Part shown: positions 8,443-17,339 of the stretch, piece after piece
How the letters are laid out: each line of letters opens with the position of its first letter
Numbering within the stretch: the first letter of the stretch is position 1
Notes under the pieces: generated by a model
Told to the model about the DNA's origin: nothing
Databases searched by the model: none
Seen by the model: the letters and a program-made list of their open reading frames with translations, nothing else
Made by a program: the position numbers and the translations under genes
Origin: Jeotgalibacillus marinus
GTDB taxonomy: Bacteria > Bacillota > Bacilli > Bacillales > Jeotgalibacillaceae
Reading direction: 5' to 3'
Assembly: GCF_040801915.1 (NCBI RefSeq)
Contig: NZ_JBFMIA010000005.1
Location: 1 to 64,000, forward strand
DNA length: 64,000 bases

Positions 8443-9969
8443 ATGGAGAATTATGTACTCCAAATGAAAAGGATCACAAAAGAATTTCCAGGTGTACGTG
8501 CACTAGATAATGTAACATTTTCAGTACGAAAAGGAGAAATTCATGCTTTGTGTGGTGAAAATGGTGCAGGAAAGTCCACCTTAATGAAAATTCTAAGCGG
8601 TGTATATCCATATGGTACATATGACGGAGAAATTTTAATTAGAGGGAAGCCCGTTGAATTTAAATCCATTATCGAATCTCAAAATAAGGGTGTATCGATC
8701 ATTTATCAAGAGCTTGCATTAGTGGAGGAAATGACAGTAGCTGAAAATCTATTTTTAGGTCACGATTTAATGAGAGCGAAAGTAATAGATTGGGATACTA
8801 TTTATAGAGAAGCACAAAAATGGCTTGACCATATTGGCTTGAAAATTGACCCACAAATGAAGGTTGGAGATTTGACGGTAGGAAAACAGCAATTAATTGA
8901 GATTACAAAATCACTCACGAAAAATGCGGATATTTTAATATTAGATGAACCTACTGCAGCGTTGACTGAAAGTGACGTTGAGATATTAATGAATCTATTA
9001 AATGAGTTGCGCTCTAAAGGAGTTACATGCATTTATATTTCTCATAAATTGGGGGAAGTAATGTCCCTTGCTAATTCGGTTACGATCTTGAGGGATGGTC
9101 AATCCATTAGTACAGACCCAATTGAAGACTTAACAGAAGAGAAAATTATTACAAAAATGGTAGGTCGTGAGTTAACCGAGCTATTCCCTTTTGAACCACA
9201 TACCATCAGTGAGGAGAACATTCTAGAGGTAAAAAATTATTCTGTTATCGATCGTAATGTAAATAAAAAAGTGATAGATAATGCATCTTTCATCCTGAAA
9301 AAAGGAGAAATTCTTGGTATTTCAGGATTAATGGGATCAGGAAGAACAGAATTATTTACAAGCCTGTTCGGTGGTTTTAAAGGCAAACAAACGGGCACTG
9401 TATTGATTGATGGAAGAGAAATAAGTATTCAAAAACCTGCTGATGCGATAAAAGAGGGATTAGCCTATGTCTCGGAGGACCGTAAACGCTATGGTCTTAT
9501 ATTAGAAATGGATATTATGAAAAACTCAACGCTCGTGGCTCTGAATAAAGTGATGAAACTAAAGGTGATCGACAATGCCCTCGAGGTTAAAAGAGCGACT
9601 GAAATAACTAGAAAGATGAAATTAAAGGCTCATAATCTAGAAGCAAAAGTAAGTCAATTAAGTGGAGGAAACCAGCAAAAGGTTGTGTTAAGTAAGTGGT
9701 TATTAAATGAACCGAAAGTTCTTATTTTAGATGAACCAACAAGAGGAATAGATGTTGGTGCGAAATATGAAATATATAAAATAATGAATGAGCTCGTTAG
9801 CCAAGGGGTTGGAATCGTTATTATTTCATCTGAATTGCCGGAAGTATTAGGGATGTCGGACCGAATTCTTGTCATGTCAGAAGGGAAGTTTACTGGAGAG
9901 TTTTCGAGAGAGGAAGCGACTCAAGAGAAAATTATGACATGTGCAACAGGAGGCAAGAGCCATGAATAG
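8443..9969 (+). CDS. xylG: XylG, sugar ABC transporter ATPase with two nucleotide-binding domains
   Basis: Energy-coupling subunit of the xylose importer. Two fused ABC domains are visible. Domain 1 has Walker A GENGAGKST (about residue 39) and Walker B ILILDEPT. Domain 2 has a degenerate Walker A (GLMGSGRTE), a strong signature LSGGNQQKV (about residue 406) and VLILDEPTRGIDVG. A degenerate second site is normal for carbohydrate uptake transporter-2 ATPases such as RbsA and XylG. The length of 508 residues fits. GGAGGTGGG precedes ATG 8443. The end overlaps xylH by eight bases (ATGAATAG). Confidence 0.95.
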   Translation: MENYVLQMKRITKEFPGVRALDNVTFSVRKGEIHALCGENGAGKSTLMKILSGVYPYGTYDGEILIRGKPVEFKSIIESQNKGVSIIYQELALVEEMTVAENLFLGHDLMRAKVIDWDTIYREAQKWLDHIGLKIDPQMKVGDLTVGKQQLIEITKSLTKNADILILDEPTAALTESDVEILMNLLNELRSKGVTCIYISHKLGEVMSLANSVTILRDGQSISTDPIEDLTEEKIITKMVGRELTELFPFEPHTISEENILEVKNYSVIDRNVNKKVIDNASFILKKGEILGISGLMGSGRTELFTSLFGGFKGKQTGTVLIDGREISIQKPADAIKEGLAYVSEDRKRYGLILEMDIMKNSTLVALNKVMKLKVIDNALEVKRATEITRKMKLKAHNLEAKVSQLSGGNQQKVVLSKWLLNEPKVLILDEPTRGIDVGAKYEIYKIMNELVSQGVGIVIISSELPEVLGMSDRILVMSEGKFTGEFSREEATQEKIMTCATGGKSHE

Positions 9970-11128
9970 TCAAAAACAGACAACTGAAGCCAATCCTAAA
10001 GATAATAAAGGGTTAAGTTTTAAGTTTGATCTTCAGTCATACACGCTAATTATTGCTTTAGTGTTAATTGCCCTCATTTTTGGTTTGTTAACAGGAGGGG
10101 AGTTTTTATCTTCTCGTAATTTATCCAATTTATTCACTCAGATGTCTATCATTTCAGTCCTTGCTATAGGAATGACACTTATTATTGTATCTGGTCATAT
10201 TGATTTATCAGTTGGTTCATTAGTTGGCTTAACAGGAGCTGTTGCAGCCACTTTGCAAGTTTGGTTCGGATGGAACACCATTTTAGTTGTACTTGCAGCA
10301 GTTGTAACCGGGGCAATAGTTGGCCTATGGCAAGGCTGGTGGGTTGCCTATCGTGCAGTTCCTGCGTTTATCGTGACACTAGGAGGCATGCTTATCTTTC
10401 GAGGGATTTTGATTGGAATAAGTAAAGGTCAAACGGTTGCACCTATGGATGAAAGCTTTAAACAAATAGGAAACAGCTATTTACCTTACTCTCTTGGTTA
10501 TCTATTAGCATTACTAAGCATTGCATTACTTATATTTTGGACTATTCGAGGCAGGTCAAAAAGGAAAAGCATGGGTCTTAGTTTGCCTACTGCAACGATC
10601 GATTATGGAAAAGTGACAATGTACTCATTCTTTATTTTACTGGCAACTTACTTGCTGAATCGTTACTATGGCATCCCTGTTCCCATTATTATTGTAGTAA
10701 TGTTAGCTGCAATTTTCATTTTTATATCAACAAAGACCTCTTTTGGTAGATATATATACGCAATCGGTGGAAATGTTGAAGCGGCTGCTCTTTCTGGAAT
10801 AAATATTAAGCGTAATACACTATCTGTTTTTGTATTAATGGGGGCACTTTCAGGCGTAGCTGGTGTGTTATTAACAAGTAGATTAAATGCCGCAACCGTA
10901 AATGCTGGAAATATGTATGAGCTAGACGCAATTGCTGCTTGTGTGATCGGTGGTACTAGTTTAATGGGTGGTAGAGGGAAAATTGTTGGTGCCTTAATTG
11001 GTGCACTAATTATGGCTAGTATTGATAATGGCATGAGCATGATGAATATCGAAACATTTTGGCAATATATCGTAAAAGGATTAATCTTAATCTTTGCTGT
11101 TTGGATCGATATTTTAAGTAAAAAATAA
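9962..11128 (+). CDS. xylH: XylH, sugar ABC transporter permease
   Basis: Membrane subunit of the xylose importer, about ten transmembrane helices, of the RbsC/XylH permease family. Recognisable features are LAIGMTLIIVSGHIDLSVGS (residues about 66-85), FGRYIYAIGGNVEAAALSGI and the GGTSLMGGRGKIVGALIGAL block near the C-terminus. A frame opens earlier (9941), but ATG 9962 is preceded by CAGGAGGC at the right distance and overlaps the xylG stop, implying coupled translation. The product is 388 residues. Confidence 0.93.
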   Translation: MNSQKQTTEANPKDNKGLSFKFDLQSYTLIIALVLIALIFGLLTGGEFLSSRNLSNLFTQMSIISVLAIGMTLIIVSGHIDLSVGSLVGLTGAVAATLQVWFGWNTILVVLAAVVTGAIVGLWQGWWVAYRAVPAFIVTLGGMLIFRGILIGISKGQTVAPMDESFKQIGNSYLPYSLGYLLALLSIALLIFWTIRGRSKRKSMGLSLPTATIDYGKVTMYSFFILLATYLLNRYYGIPVPIIIVVMLAAIFIFISTKTSFGRYIYAIGGNVEAAALSGINIKRNTLSVFVLMGALSGVAGVLLTSRLNAATVNAGNMYELDAIAACVIGGTSLMGGRGKIVGALIGALIMASIDNGMSMMNIETFWQYIVKGLILIFAVWIDILSKK

Positions 11129-11189
11129 TTAACATGATAGCGAGTAATTAGGTTTTTTAATAAATATAAACTATTAGGAGGGCTATACT

Positions 11190-12512
11190 ATGGTATTTTT
11201 TGAAAACGTTAATAAAATTGATTTTGAAGGACATCACTCTACGAATCCACTTGCGTTTAAGTTTTATAACCCAGAAGAAAAAGTATCAGGAAAAACGATG
11301 GAAGAGATTTTGAGATATAGTGTAGCTTACTGGCACACATTTACGATGGATGGAACAGACCCTTTTGGAAGTGGAAATATGATTCGCGCATGGAACAAAT
11401 TTAGCGGCATGGATTTAGCGAAGACTCGAGTCGAAGCGGCATTTGAATTCTTCGAAAAAATTAATGCGCCATTCTTTTGCTTTCACGATGTAGATGTTGC
11501 ACCAGAAGGAGCTACGTTACAGGAAACGTATCGCAATTTAGATGAAATTGTCGGCATGATCAAAGAATATATGAACACAAGTAAAACGAAGCTACTTTGG
11601 AATACAGCTAACATGTTTTCGCACCCACGCTTTGTGCATGGAGCTGCCACATCAGTCAATGCGGATGTATTTGCTTACTCTTCTGCTAAGGTGAAAAAGG
11701 GGTTAGAAATTGCAAAAGATTTAGGAGCCGACAACTATGTGTTCTGGGGTGGTCGTGAAGGATATGAAACGTTACTGAATACAGATATGAAGCTTGAGCT
11801 TGATAACCTCGGACGCTTCTTTCATATGGCGGTTGACTATGCAAAAGAGATTGGTTTCACAGGACAATTCTTAATTGAGCCAAAGCCGAAAGAGCCAACA
11901 AAACATCAGTACGATTTCGATGTGGCAACAGGATTAGCATTTTTACAAAAATACGACCTTCAAAATCATTTTAAATTTAATATCGAAGCAAACCATGCCA
12001 CATTAGCTGGCCATACGTTTGAACATGAGCTTCGCACTGCTCGCATCAATGGAATGCTTGGTTCTGTAGATGCCAACCAAGGTGACCCTTTACTTGGATG
12101 GGATACAGATGAGTTTCCAACAGACTTGTATTCTACAACGTTAGCAATGTACGAAATTTTACAAAACGGCGGTCTTGGTCGAGGTGGCTTAAACTTCGAT
12201 GCAAAGGTACGAAGAGGTTCATTTGAGCCAGAGGATCTTTTCTATGGACATATTGCAGGGATGGACAGCTTTGCGATTGGCTTGAAGGTGGCGCAAAAAC
12301 TAATTGAAGATAAAGTACTAGAAAGTTTCATTGAAGAACGTTATAGCAGCTATTCAGAAGGAATTGGGAAAGATATTGTCGAAGGAAATACCGATTTTCA
12401 TAAATTAGAAGAATACGCGCTTCAGCTTGGAAACATTCACAACAGTTCTGGTAGAGCAGAACGTCTGAAGGCTACCTTTAATCAATATTTAATATCCGTT
12501 CTTTCAGAATAA
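11190..12512 (+). CDS. xylA: Xylose isomerase
   Basis: Converts D-xylose to D-xylulose in the cytoplasm, using divalent metal ions. The 440-residue length is that of type II xylose isomerases. Visible signatures are the catalytic-His region FFCFHDVDVAPEG (residues about 91-103), VFWGGREGYETLL, the metal-ligand segments EPKPKEP and NIEANHATLAGH, and GSVDANQGD. RBS TAGGAGGG precedes ATG 11190. It lies 61 bases after xylH and is followed by xylB. Confidence 0.97.
   Translation: MVFFENVNKIDFEGHHSTNPLAFKFYNPEEKVSGKTMEEILRYSVAYWHTFTMDGTDPFGSGNMIRAWNKFSGMDLAKTRVEAAFEFFEKINAPFFCFHDVDVAPEGATLQETYRNLDEIVGMIKEYMNTSKTKLLWNTANMFSHPRFVHGAATSVNADVFAYSSAKVKKGLEIAKDLGADNYVFWGGREGYETLLNTDMKLELDNLGRFFHMAVDYAKEIGFTGQFLIEPKPKEPTKHQYDFDVATGLAFLQKYDLQNHFKFNIEANHATLAGHTFEHELRTARINGMLGSVDANQGDPLLGWDTDEFPTDLYSTTLAMYEILQNGGLGRGGLNFDAKVRRGSFEPEDLFYGHIAGMDSFAIGLKVAQKLIEDKVLESFIEERYSSYSEGIGKDIVEGNTDFHKLEEYALQLGNIHNSSGRAERLKATFNQYLISVLSE
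11201..11214 (+). promoter_or_regulatory. Candidate catabolite-responsive element (cre) inside xylA
   Basis: TGAAAACGTTAATA matches the CcpA-site consensus TGNAANCGNWNNCW at all specified positions but one. It lies over codons 4-9 of xylA. Xylose operons of B. subtilis and B. megaterium also carry a cre inside xylA, so the position is credible. Similarity only. Confidence 0.45.
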
Positions 12513-12662
12513 AAAGAAGGATAGACGAAAGTTGTTAATCTCATTTATGAAGGGCCATGGGACCTGCCTTTTTATTGGTGTGATCTTATTATCAGGTGGT
12601 GAATATGGCCTCTTTTTACGATCGCGTTTTTTACAAATAGCTCCTAAAAAAGGGTGAAGAAA

Positions 12663-14162
12663 ATGAAATATGTGATAGGAATTGACCTAGGGACAAGTGC
12701 TGTCAAGGTTTTACTTGTGAATCAGAATGGGGAGGTATGCACGGAAATATCAAAGTCCTATCCACTTATTCAAGAAAAGTCAGGCTATAGTGAACAATCC
12801 CCAGAAGAGTGGGTAGAAAAAACAACAGAAGCACTTTCAGAACTTGTGAACCAATTGGATGGAGAGGTAAATAATATAGAAGGAATCAGCTTTTCTGGAC
12901 AAATGCACGGGCTCGTTTTATTAGATCGACATAACGACGTATTACGTCCAGCGATTCTTTGGAATGACACAAGAACAACGAAGCAATGCCGGGAAATCTA
13001 TGAAACAATCGACAGAGAAAAGTTGCTTTCAATTACGAAAAATCCAGCGCTAGAAGGGTTCACATTACCGAAGCTATTATGGATAAAAAAACACGAAAGA
13101 GAGACTTTTGCTCATGCAGCTATCTTTATGCTTCCGAAAGACTATTTACGTTACCGAATGACAGGACAAATTGTTAGTGAATATTCTGATGCGGCCGGCA
13201 CGCTTCTATTAAACGTGAGTGAAAAGGAATGGAGCCAAGAATTATGCGCACAATTTGGCATAGATCCTGCCATTTGTCCACCGTTAATCGAATCTCATGA
13301 TTACGTGGGAACGATTACTACTTCATTCGCAAATGAAACTGGCCTTTCCCCCTCTACGAAAGTATTTACAGGTGGTGCTGATAATGCGTGCGGTGCGATT
13401 GGTTCGGGCATTTTATCAGAAGGAAAAACATTGTGTAGCATTGGAACATCAGGAGTGATCCTTTCTTATGAGGACAATAAAGACTGTGATTTTGACGGCA
13501 AAGTTCATTATTTTAATCATGGAGTAAAAGATGCTTTTTATACAATGGGAGTGACGTTAGCTGCTGGCTACAGTCTTAGTTGGTTTAAAGAGTTATTTAA
13601 CGAAAACGAAACCTTTGCTGATCTTCTTGATGAGGTTGAGAAAGTCCCTATTGGCGCAAACGGCCTCATTTTCACTCCTTATTTAGTTGGGGAGCGCACG
13701 CCGTATGCTGATTCTGTCATCAGGGCTAGCTTTATAGGCATGGATGCTTCCCATACGAAAAAAGATTTTGTCCGTGCCACTATGGAAGGCATTACGTTCT
13801 CACTCCATGAGTCGATTGATATTTTTAGAGAAAGCGGAAAAACAATTGAAACGATCGTCTCGATTGGTGGTGGGGCTAAAAATGAAGCATGGTTGCAAAT
13901 GCAAGCGGACATTTTTGATGCGAAAATTGTAAAATTAGAAAGTGAGCAAGGACCAGGGATGGGTGCAGCGATGCTTGCAGCCTATGGATGCGGTTGGTTT
14001 GAATCCCTTGAAGCATGTGCTGACGTATGGATACGGCCAGTCAAAACGTATGAACCGATAAAGGAAAATGTAGCAACCTATAAAGAGTTATTCTCTGTTT
14101 ACAAACAAGTATATACACAAACGAAATCATTAAATGAAGCTTTAAAACCATTTCGAAAGTAA
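12663..14162 (+). CDS. xylB: Xylulokinase
   Basis: Phosphorylates D-xylulose to D-xylulose 5-phosphate with ATP, feeding the pentose phosphate pathway. It is a FGGY-family kinase of 499 residues: phosphate-1 motif GIDLGTSAVKVLL at the N-terminus, the catalytic region GLVLLDRHNDVLRPAILWND, and the C-terminal signature around VSIGGGAKNEAWLQMQADI. The frame opens at GTG 12654, but that codon is part of the ribosome binding site (AAGGGTGA), so ATG 12663 is the likely start. It lies 150 bases after xylA. Confidence 0.96.
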   Translation: MKYVIGIDLGTSAVKVLLVNQNGEVCTEISKSYPLIQEKSGYSEQSPEEWVEKTTEALSELVNQLDGEVNNIEGISFSGQMHGLVLLDRHNDVLRPAILWNDTRTTKQCREIYETIDREKLLSITKNPALEGFTLPKLLWIKKHERETFAHAAIFMLPKDYLRYRMTGQIVSEYSDAAGTLLLNVSEKEWSQELCAQFGIDPAICPPLIESHDYVGTITTSFANETGLSPSTKVFTGGADNACGAIGSGILSEGKTLCSIGTSGVILSYEDNKDCDFDGKVHYFNHGVKDAFYTMGVTLAAGYSLSWFKELFNENETFADLLDEVEKVPIGANGLIFTPYLVGERTPYADSVIRASFIGMDASHTKKDFVRATMEGITFSLHESIDIFRESGKTIETIVSIGGGAKNEAWLQMQADIFDAKIVKLESEQGPGMGAAMLAAYGCGWFESLEACADVWIRPVKTYEPIKENVATYKELFSVYKQVYTQTKSLNEALKPFRK

Positions 14163-14289
14163 TTTCTTAAAAGAAGTTTGATAGACTAGACTTGAAGCGT
14201 GATCAGCTCTTGGAGTCTAAATAGGCAAAATACATCTTTTATTGGCGCTATCTTTCGCTTCTTTCGAAAAATGTTAGGAGGTTACAACA

Positions 14290-15288
14290 ATGAGGTACAT
14301 TCGCTTTGGTGTTCTTAGTACAGCAAAAATTGCACGAACACAATTAATTCCGGCCATGTTTAGAGCGGGAAATGCAGAAGTAGTGGCCATTGCAAGTAGA
14401 GGAAGTAAGGTGCATGAGGTGGCTGCGGCATTACAAATCCCGAAAGCTTATGAGAGCTACGACGATTTACTCAAAGACCCGGACATTGACGCTGTGTATA
14501 TTCCTCTTCCAAATTATTTACATAAAGAGTGGGTGTGTAAGGCAGCCGATCATGACAAACACATCCTTTGTGAAAAACCAGCAGCCCTTCATGAGCGGGA
14601 AGCGGCTGAAATGATCGAATATTGTAAAGAGAAAAATGTTAAATTTATAGAAGCATTCATGTACCAATTACATCCGCAGCATGAACGAGTTCGAGAAATC
14701 ATTGCTTCTGGCGAAATCGGTGACGTCAAATTAATGAAATCGAGTCATTCTTTTTATATGAAAGATCGTGTGACGAATATTCGCATGGATAAAGAGATGG
14801 GTGGGGGGAGTTTGTATGATATGGGCTGTTATTCGATCCACGCTGCTTGTCATATTTTACAAACGGAACCTATTCGTGCGCATGCATTGGCAGAAATGGA
14901 CCCTGATACGAATGTGGATGTATCGACCTTTGCTCATTTAAAGATGACAAACGGTGTCAATGTGATGTTTGATTGTAGCTTTGACATGGCAAACCGAAAT
15001 GAATACGAAATCATTGGTACGAAAGGGACAATCAAAGTTCCTTATGCATTCCGTCCTGACAAGAACGAAGGAGGCATCGGTCTTATCGTTGTCACATGCG
15101 ATGGCGTTTCACGAGAAGAACGAATTCCTGGCGATCTTTATCGATTAGAAGTTGAACATTTCTCCAACTATATTTTAGAGGATGGGGAACCGTTTAACAC
15201 AGCAGAAGAAACTATTCGAAATATGCGCGCCATCGATGCTTGCTATGAATCGATTCAAACTGGGCAAGTAATAAACATAAAACAATAG
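14290..15288 (+). CDS. Gfo/Idh/MocA-family oxidoreductase (possible pentose dehydrogenase)
   Basis: A 332-residue NAD(P)-dependent dehydrogenase. The N-terminal Rossmann domain starts FGVLSTAKIARTQLIPAM, and the family motif CEKPAAL (residues about 96-102) carries the conserved Lys. The C-terminal domain holds MGGGSLYDMGCYSIH with the usual Asp and His. This subgroup includes D-xylose 1-dehydrogenases and dihydrodiol dehydrogenases. Its place between xylB and the aldose epimerase suggests a sugar substrate, possibly xylose or a related pentose, but the specificity is inferred from context only. RBS AGGAGG precedes ATG 14290. Confidence 0.85.
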   Translation: MRYIRFGVLSTAKIARTQLIPAMFRAGNAEVVAIASRGSKVHEVAAALQIPKAYESYDDLLKDPDIDAVYIPLPNYLHKEWVCKAADHDKHILCEKPAALHEREAAEMIEYCKEKNVKFIEAFMYQLHPQHERVREIIASGEIGDVKLMKSSHSFYMKDRVTNIRMDKEMGGGSLYDMGCYSIHAACHILQTEPIRAHALAEMDPDTNVDVSTFAHLKMTNGVNVMFDCSFDMANRNEYEIIGTKGTIKVPYAFRPDKNEGGIGLIVVTCDGVSREERIPGDLYRLEVEHFSNYILEDGEPFNTAEETIRNMRAIDACYESIQTGQVINIKQ

Positions 15289-15358
15289 ACTTGGAAAGCG
15301 GGGTTCTACACAGAGCCCCTATTTCTATTTATCATAGAGAAAAGAAAGGAAGCTGAAC

Positions 15359-16405
15359 ATGGATGTTACAAAAGAAGTATTCGGTTATATAGATGATCAA
15401 CCCGTTACTTTATATACGATTAAAAATGACAATGGATTACAAGTGGAATGCATAAATTACGGTGGGATTATTACAAAGATTTTAACAACTGATCGCGATG
15501 GAAACCTTGAAAATATCGTATTAGGCTATGATACGATACAGGAATATGAGAAGAATTCTCCTTATTTTGGCGCCGTCGTCGGCCGGGTTGCAGGGAGAAT
15601 AAAGGAAGGGAAATTTAGCTTAGAAGGGAATACATATCAAGTCACACAGAACGAAAATCAACATCATTTGCATGGCGGTTATAAAGGCTTTAGTCAAGTT
15701 CTTTGGGATACGAACGTGATCGAAAAAGAAAATGAAGTAACGATTGAGTTTAGTTATTTCAGTCCAGACGGGGAAGATGGCTATCCAGGTAACCTCCAGA
15801 TGAACGTAAAATATACTGTCAACCATGACAACGAACTGATCATCTCTTATTACGGTTTTTGCGACCAAACATCTCTTTTAAATGTAACGAATCATACATA
15901 CTTCAATTTATCAGGGAATTTGAAGAGAGATGTGTTAGACCATGAATTAACGATCAATAGTGATAAATTTATCGAATTAAACGAGGAATTGCTACCAACA
16001 GGAAAGATTGCGGACGCAAGAAATACTGTATTTGACTTTCGAAAAGGGAGAAAAATTCGTGAAGGCGTTCATTCCACCCATCCGCAAAACATATTAGTGA
16101 AAAAAGGGTATGACCATCCATTTCTATTGAATGCAAATCATCAGAACGAGATCATATTAGCTGATCAAGATAGTGGTCGTACGCTCATTGTGGAAACAGA
16201 TGAACCAAGTGTTGTTCTTTATACAGGTAATAAGCTAGAAGGAGAGCTTTCAATTAGGGGCACGAAAGCTCGAAACTATTTAGGCTTATGCTTAGAAACA
16301 CAAGCACCACCAGACTCCATCCATCAACCCCATTTCCAATCTGCCATTATAAAAAAAGGAAAATCGTATGAAACGAAGACGAAGTATTTATTTACGGTAG
16401 AGTAA
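15359..16405 (+). CDS. Aldose 1-epimerase (mutarotase)
   Basis: Interconverts alpha and beta anomers of aldoses, supplying the anomer used by the isomerase. The 348-residue protein has the GalM fold signatures: VLGYDTIQEYE, YFGAVVGRVAGRI, NQHHLHGGYKGF (a catalytic His of the family), NVTNHTYFNLSG and a C-terminal LCLETQAPPDSIHQP with the conserved Glu. RBS AAAGGAAG precedes ATG 15359. It is the last gene of the xylose locus. Confidence 0.92.
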   Translation: MDVTKEVFGYIDDQPVTLYTIKNDNGLQVECINYGGIITKILTTDRDGNLENIVLGYDTIQEYEKNSPYFGAVVGRVAGRIKEGKFSLEGNTYQVTQNENQHHLHGGYKGFSQVLWDTNVIEKENEVTIEFSYFSPDGEDGYPGNLQMNVKYTVNHDNELIISYYGFCDQTSLLNVTNHTYFNLSGNLKRDVLDHELTINSDKFIELNEELLPTGKIADARNTVFDFRKGRKIREGVHSTHPQNILVKKGYDHPFLLNANHQNEIILADQDSGRTLIVETDEPSVVLYTGNKLEGELSIRGTKARNYLGLCLETQAPPDSIHQPHFQSAIIKKGKSYETKTKYLFTVE

Positions 16406-16466
16406 TAGATATAGATAAAAGACCGATCTCATGAACTGTCAGATGTGGACTAAGCTAAATTAAAGA

Positions 16467-16489
16467 GACAATATAAAACACCTTCGTAA
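16467..16489 (+). repeat. Short inverted repeat flanking the xylose locus, right copy
   Basis: GACAATATAAAACACCTTCG followed by TAA matches the reverse complement of 5719-5739 apart from two extra A. The two copies bracket xylR through the epimerase gene. Confidence 0.5.
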
Positions 16490-16809
16490 CGGTTTAACTG
16501 TACATATTACTGCTTGAAACACTATTAATATAAGGCGGAAGTTATAGGTTAGTAATGTATGAAAACCGATTTTGGTCTAACTGCTAGAGATTAGTGTTGA
16601 AGTTTTTCTATAATTAATGGGTAAAACCCATTAAACCAAATGAATTTTTTTGTGTATGATTGTACTCTGTTGTTTCTTTTTAGTAGATTTGGACAGTGAA
16701 GATTTCGAGAACTATTTCAAGAATTAATTTTTTCCTGAAACACTAGTAATTATGAGATTAATATTTACGCTACTTTTTAAAATAACCAATAATTACCTCG
16801 GATTTAATA

Positions 16810-16838
16810 TTGACACAAAATAAAACGTGCAATATCAT
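16810..16838 (+). promoter_or_regulatory. Sigma-A-type promoter
   Basis: A perfect -35 TTGACA (16810-16815) and a -10 TATCAT (16833-16838) are separated by 17 bases. The expected start at about 16845 lies 36 bases before the ATG of the small ORF. Confidence 0.65.
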
Positions 16839-16880
16839 TAAGTTGTAAAAATACATTTTGTATTTAAAAAGGAGGTCTTT

Positions 16881-16961
16881 ATGAGATATGCACATGAAAA
16901 ACTAGTTCATCTACGTGGTGTTAAAAGTCGTGAGGAAGTCTCTATAGACATTAGGATGTAA
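16881..16961 (+). CDS. Small ORF, 26 aa, unknown
   Basis: The peptide is MRYAHEKLVHLRG followed by VKSREEVSIDIRM. It is charged and has no signal peptide or membrane segment. It is preceded by AAAAAGGAGGTC at seven bases and by a near-consensus promoter, an unusually complete expression package for so short a frame. It could be a functional small protein, or the surviving start of a gene whose remainder was deleted. No family is recognised. Confidence 0.4.
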   Translation: MRYAHEKLVHLRGVKSREEVSIDIRM

Positions 16962-17339
16962 TAAAAGTAAAGATATCTAACTACTATGGTGTATCAATAG
17001 GTTGACTTTTTATAGTCAATTAAAGCACAAAATGTATTAAGTGGGTGATATGCAGAATATTACCAATCGGACACACTTTCCGAGATATTCTAATTCATCA
17101 AATTAATTTTGGATTTATTGAACGCTTTGGAAAAGCTCTGGAACAACGGCTTCGAATCAGTATCAGCTGTTCTTCAGTATTGCTAATGAGATCGAGTGTA
17201 GGTCCTGCAATAGCGTCCTAGTGTTAATCCTATTTTTGATATCGCTTTCTTTCCTGGACCCAAAAAAATAGGATGTTGGCCATATTCCAAGCATGCACCA
17301 TGTTCTTTCAACTATGAGTAATTGGAGGGGAAATTTATC

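Larger units (their letters stand above)
16406..17339. other. Intergenic region with a small ORF and gene debris
   Basis: After the epimerase gene there is no clear T-run terminator. The copy of the 5.7-kb repeat lies at 16467-16489. The tiny ORF at 16881-16961 with its promoter is listed separately. Between 17060 and 17230 a plus frame (IHQINFGFIERFGKALEQRL) looks protein-like but lacks a start and is interrupted, so it is read as debris. Confidence 0.4.

Noticed and set aside
10666..11040. Minus-strand ORF of 124 residues within xylH
   Set aside because: It is antisense to a membrane protein gene with normal motifs, and lacks start signals.
11140..11180. Second xyl operator upstream of xylA
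   Set aside because: Only a weak palindrome (TAGGTTT with AAACTA) is present and its spacing differs from the site before xylF.
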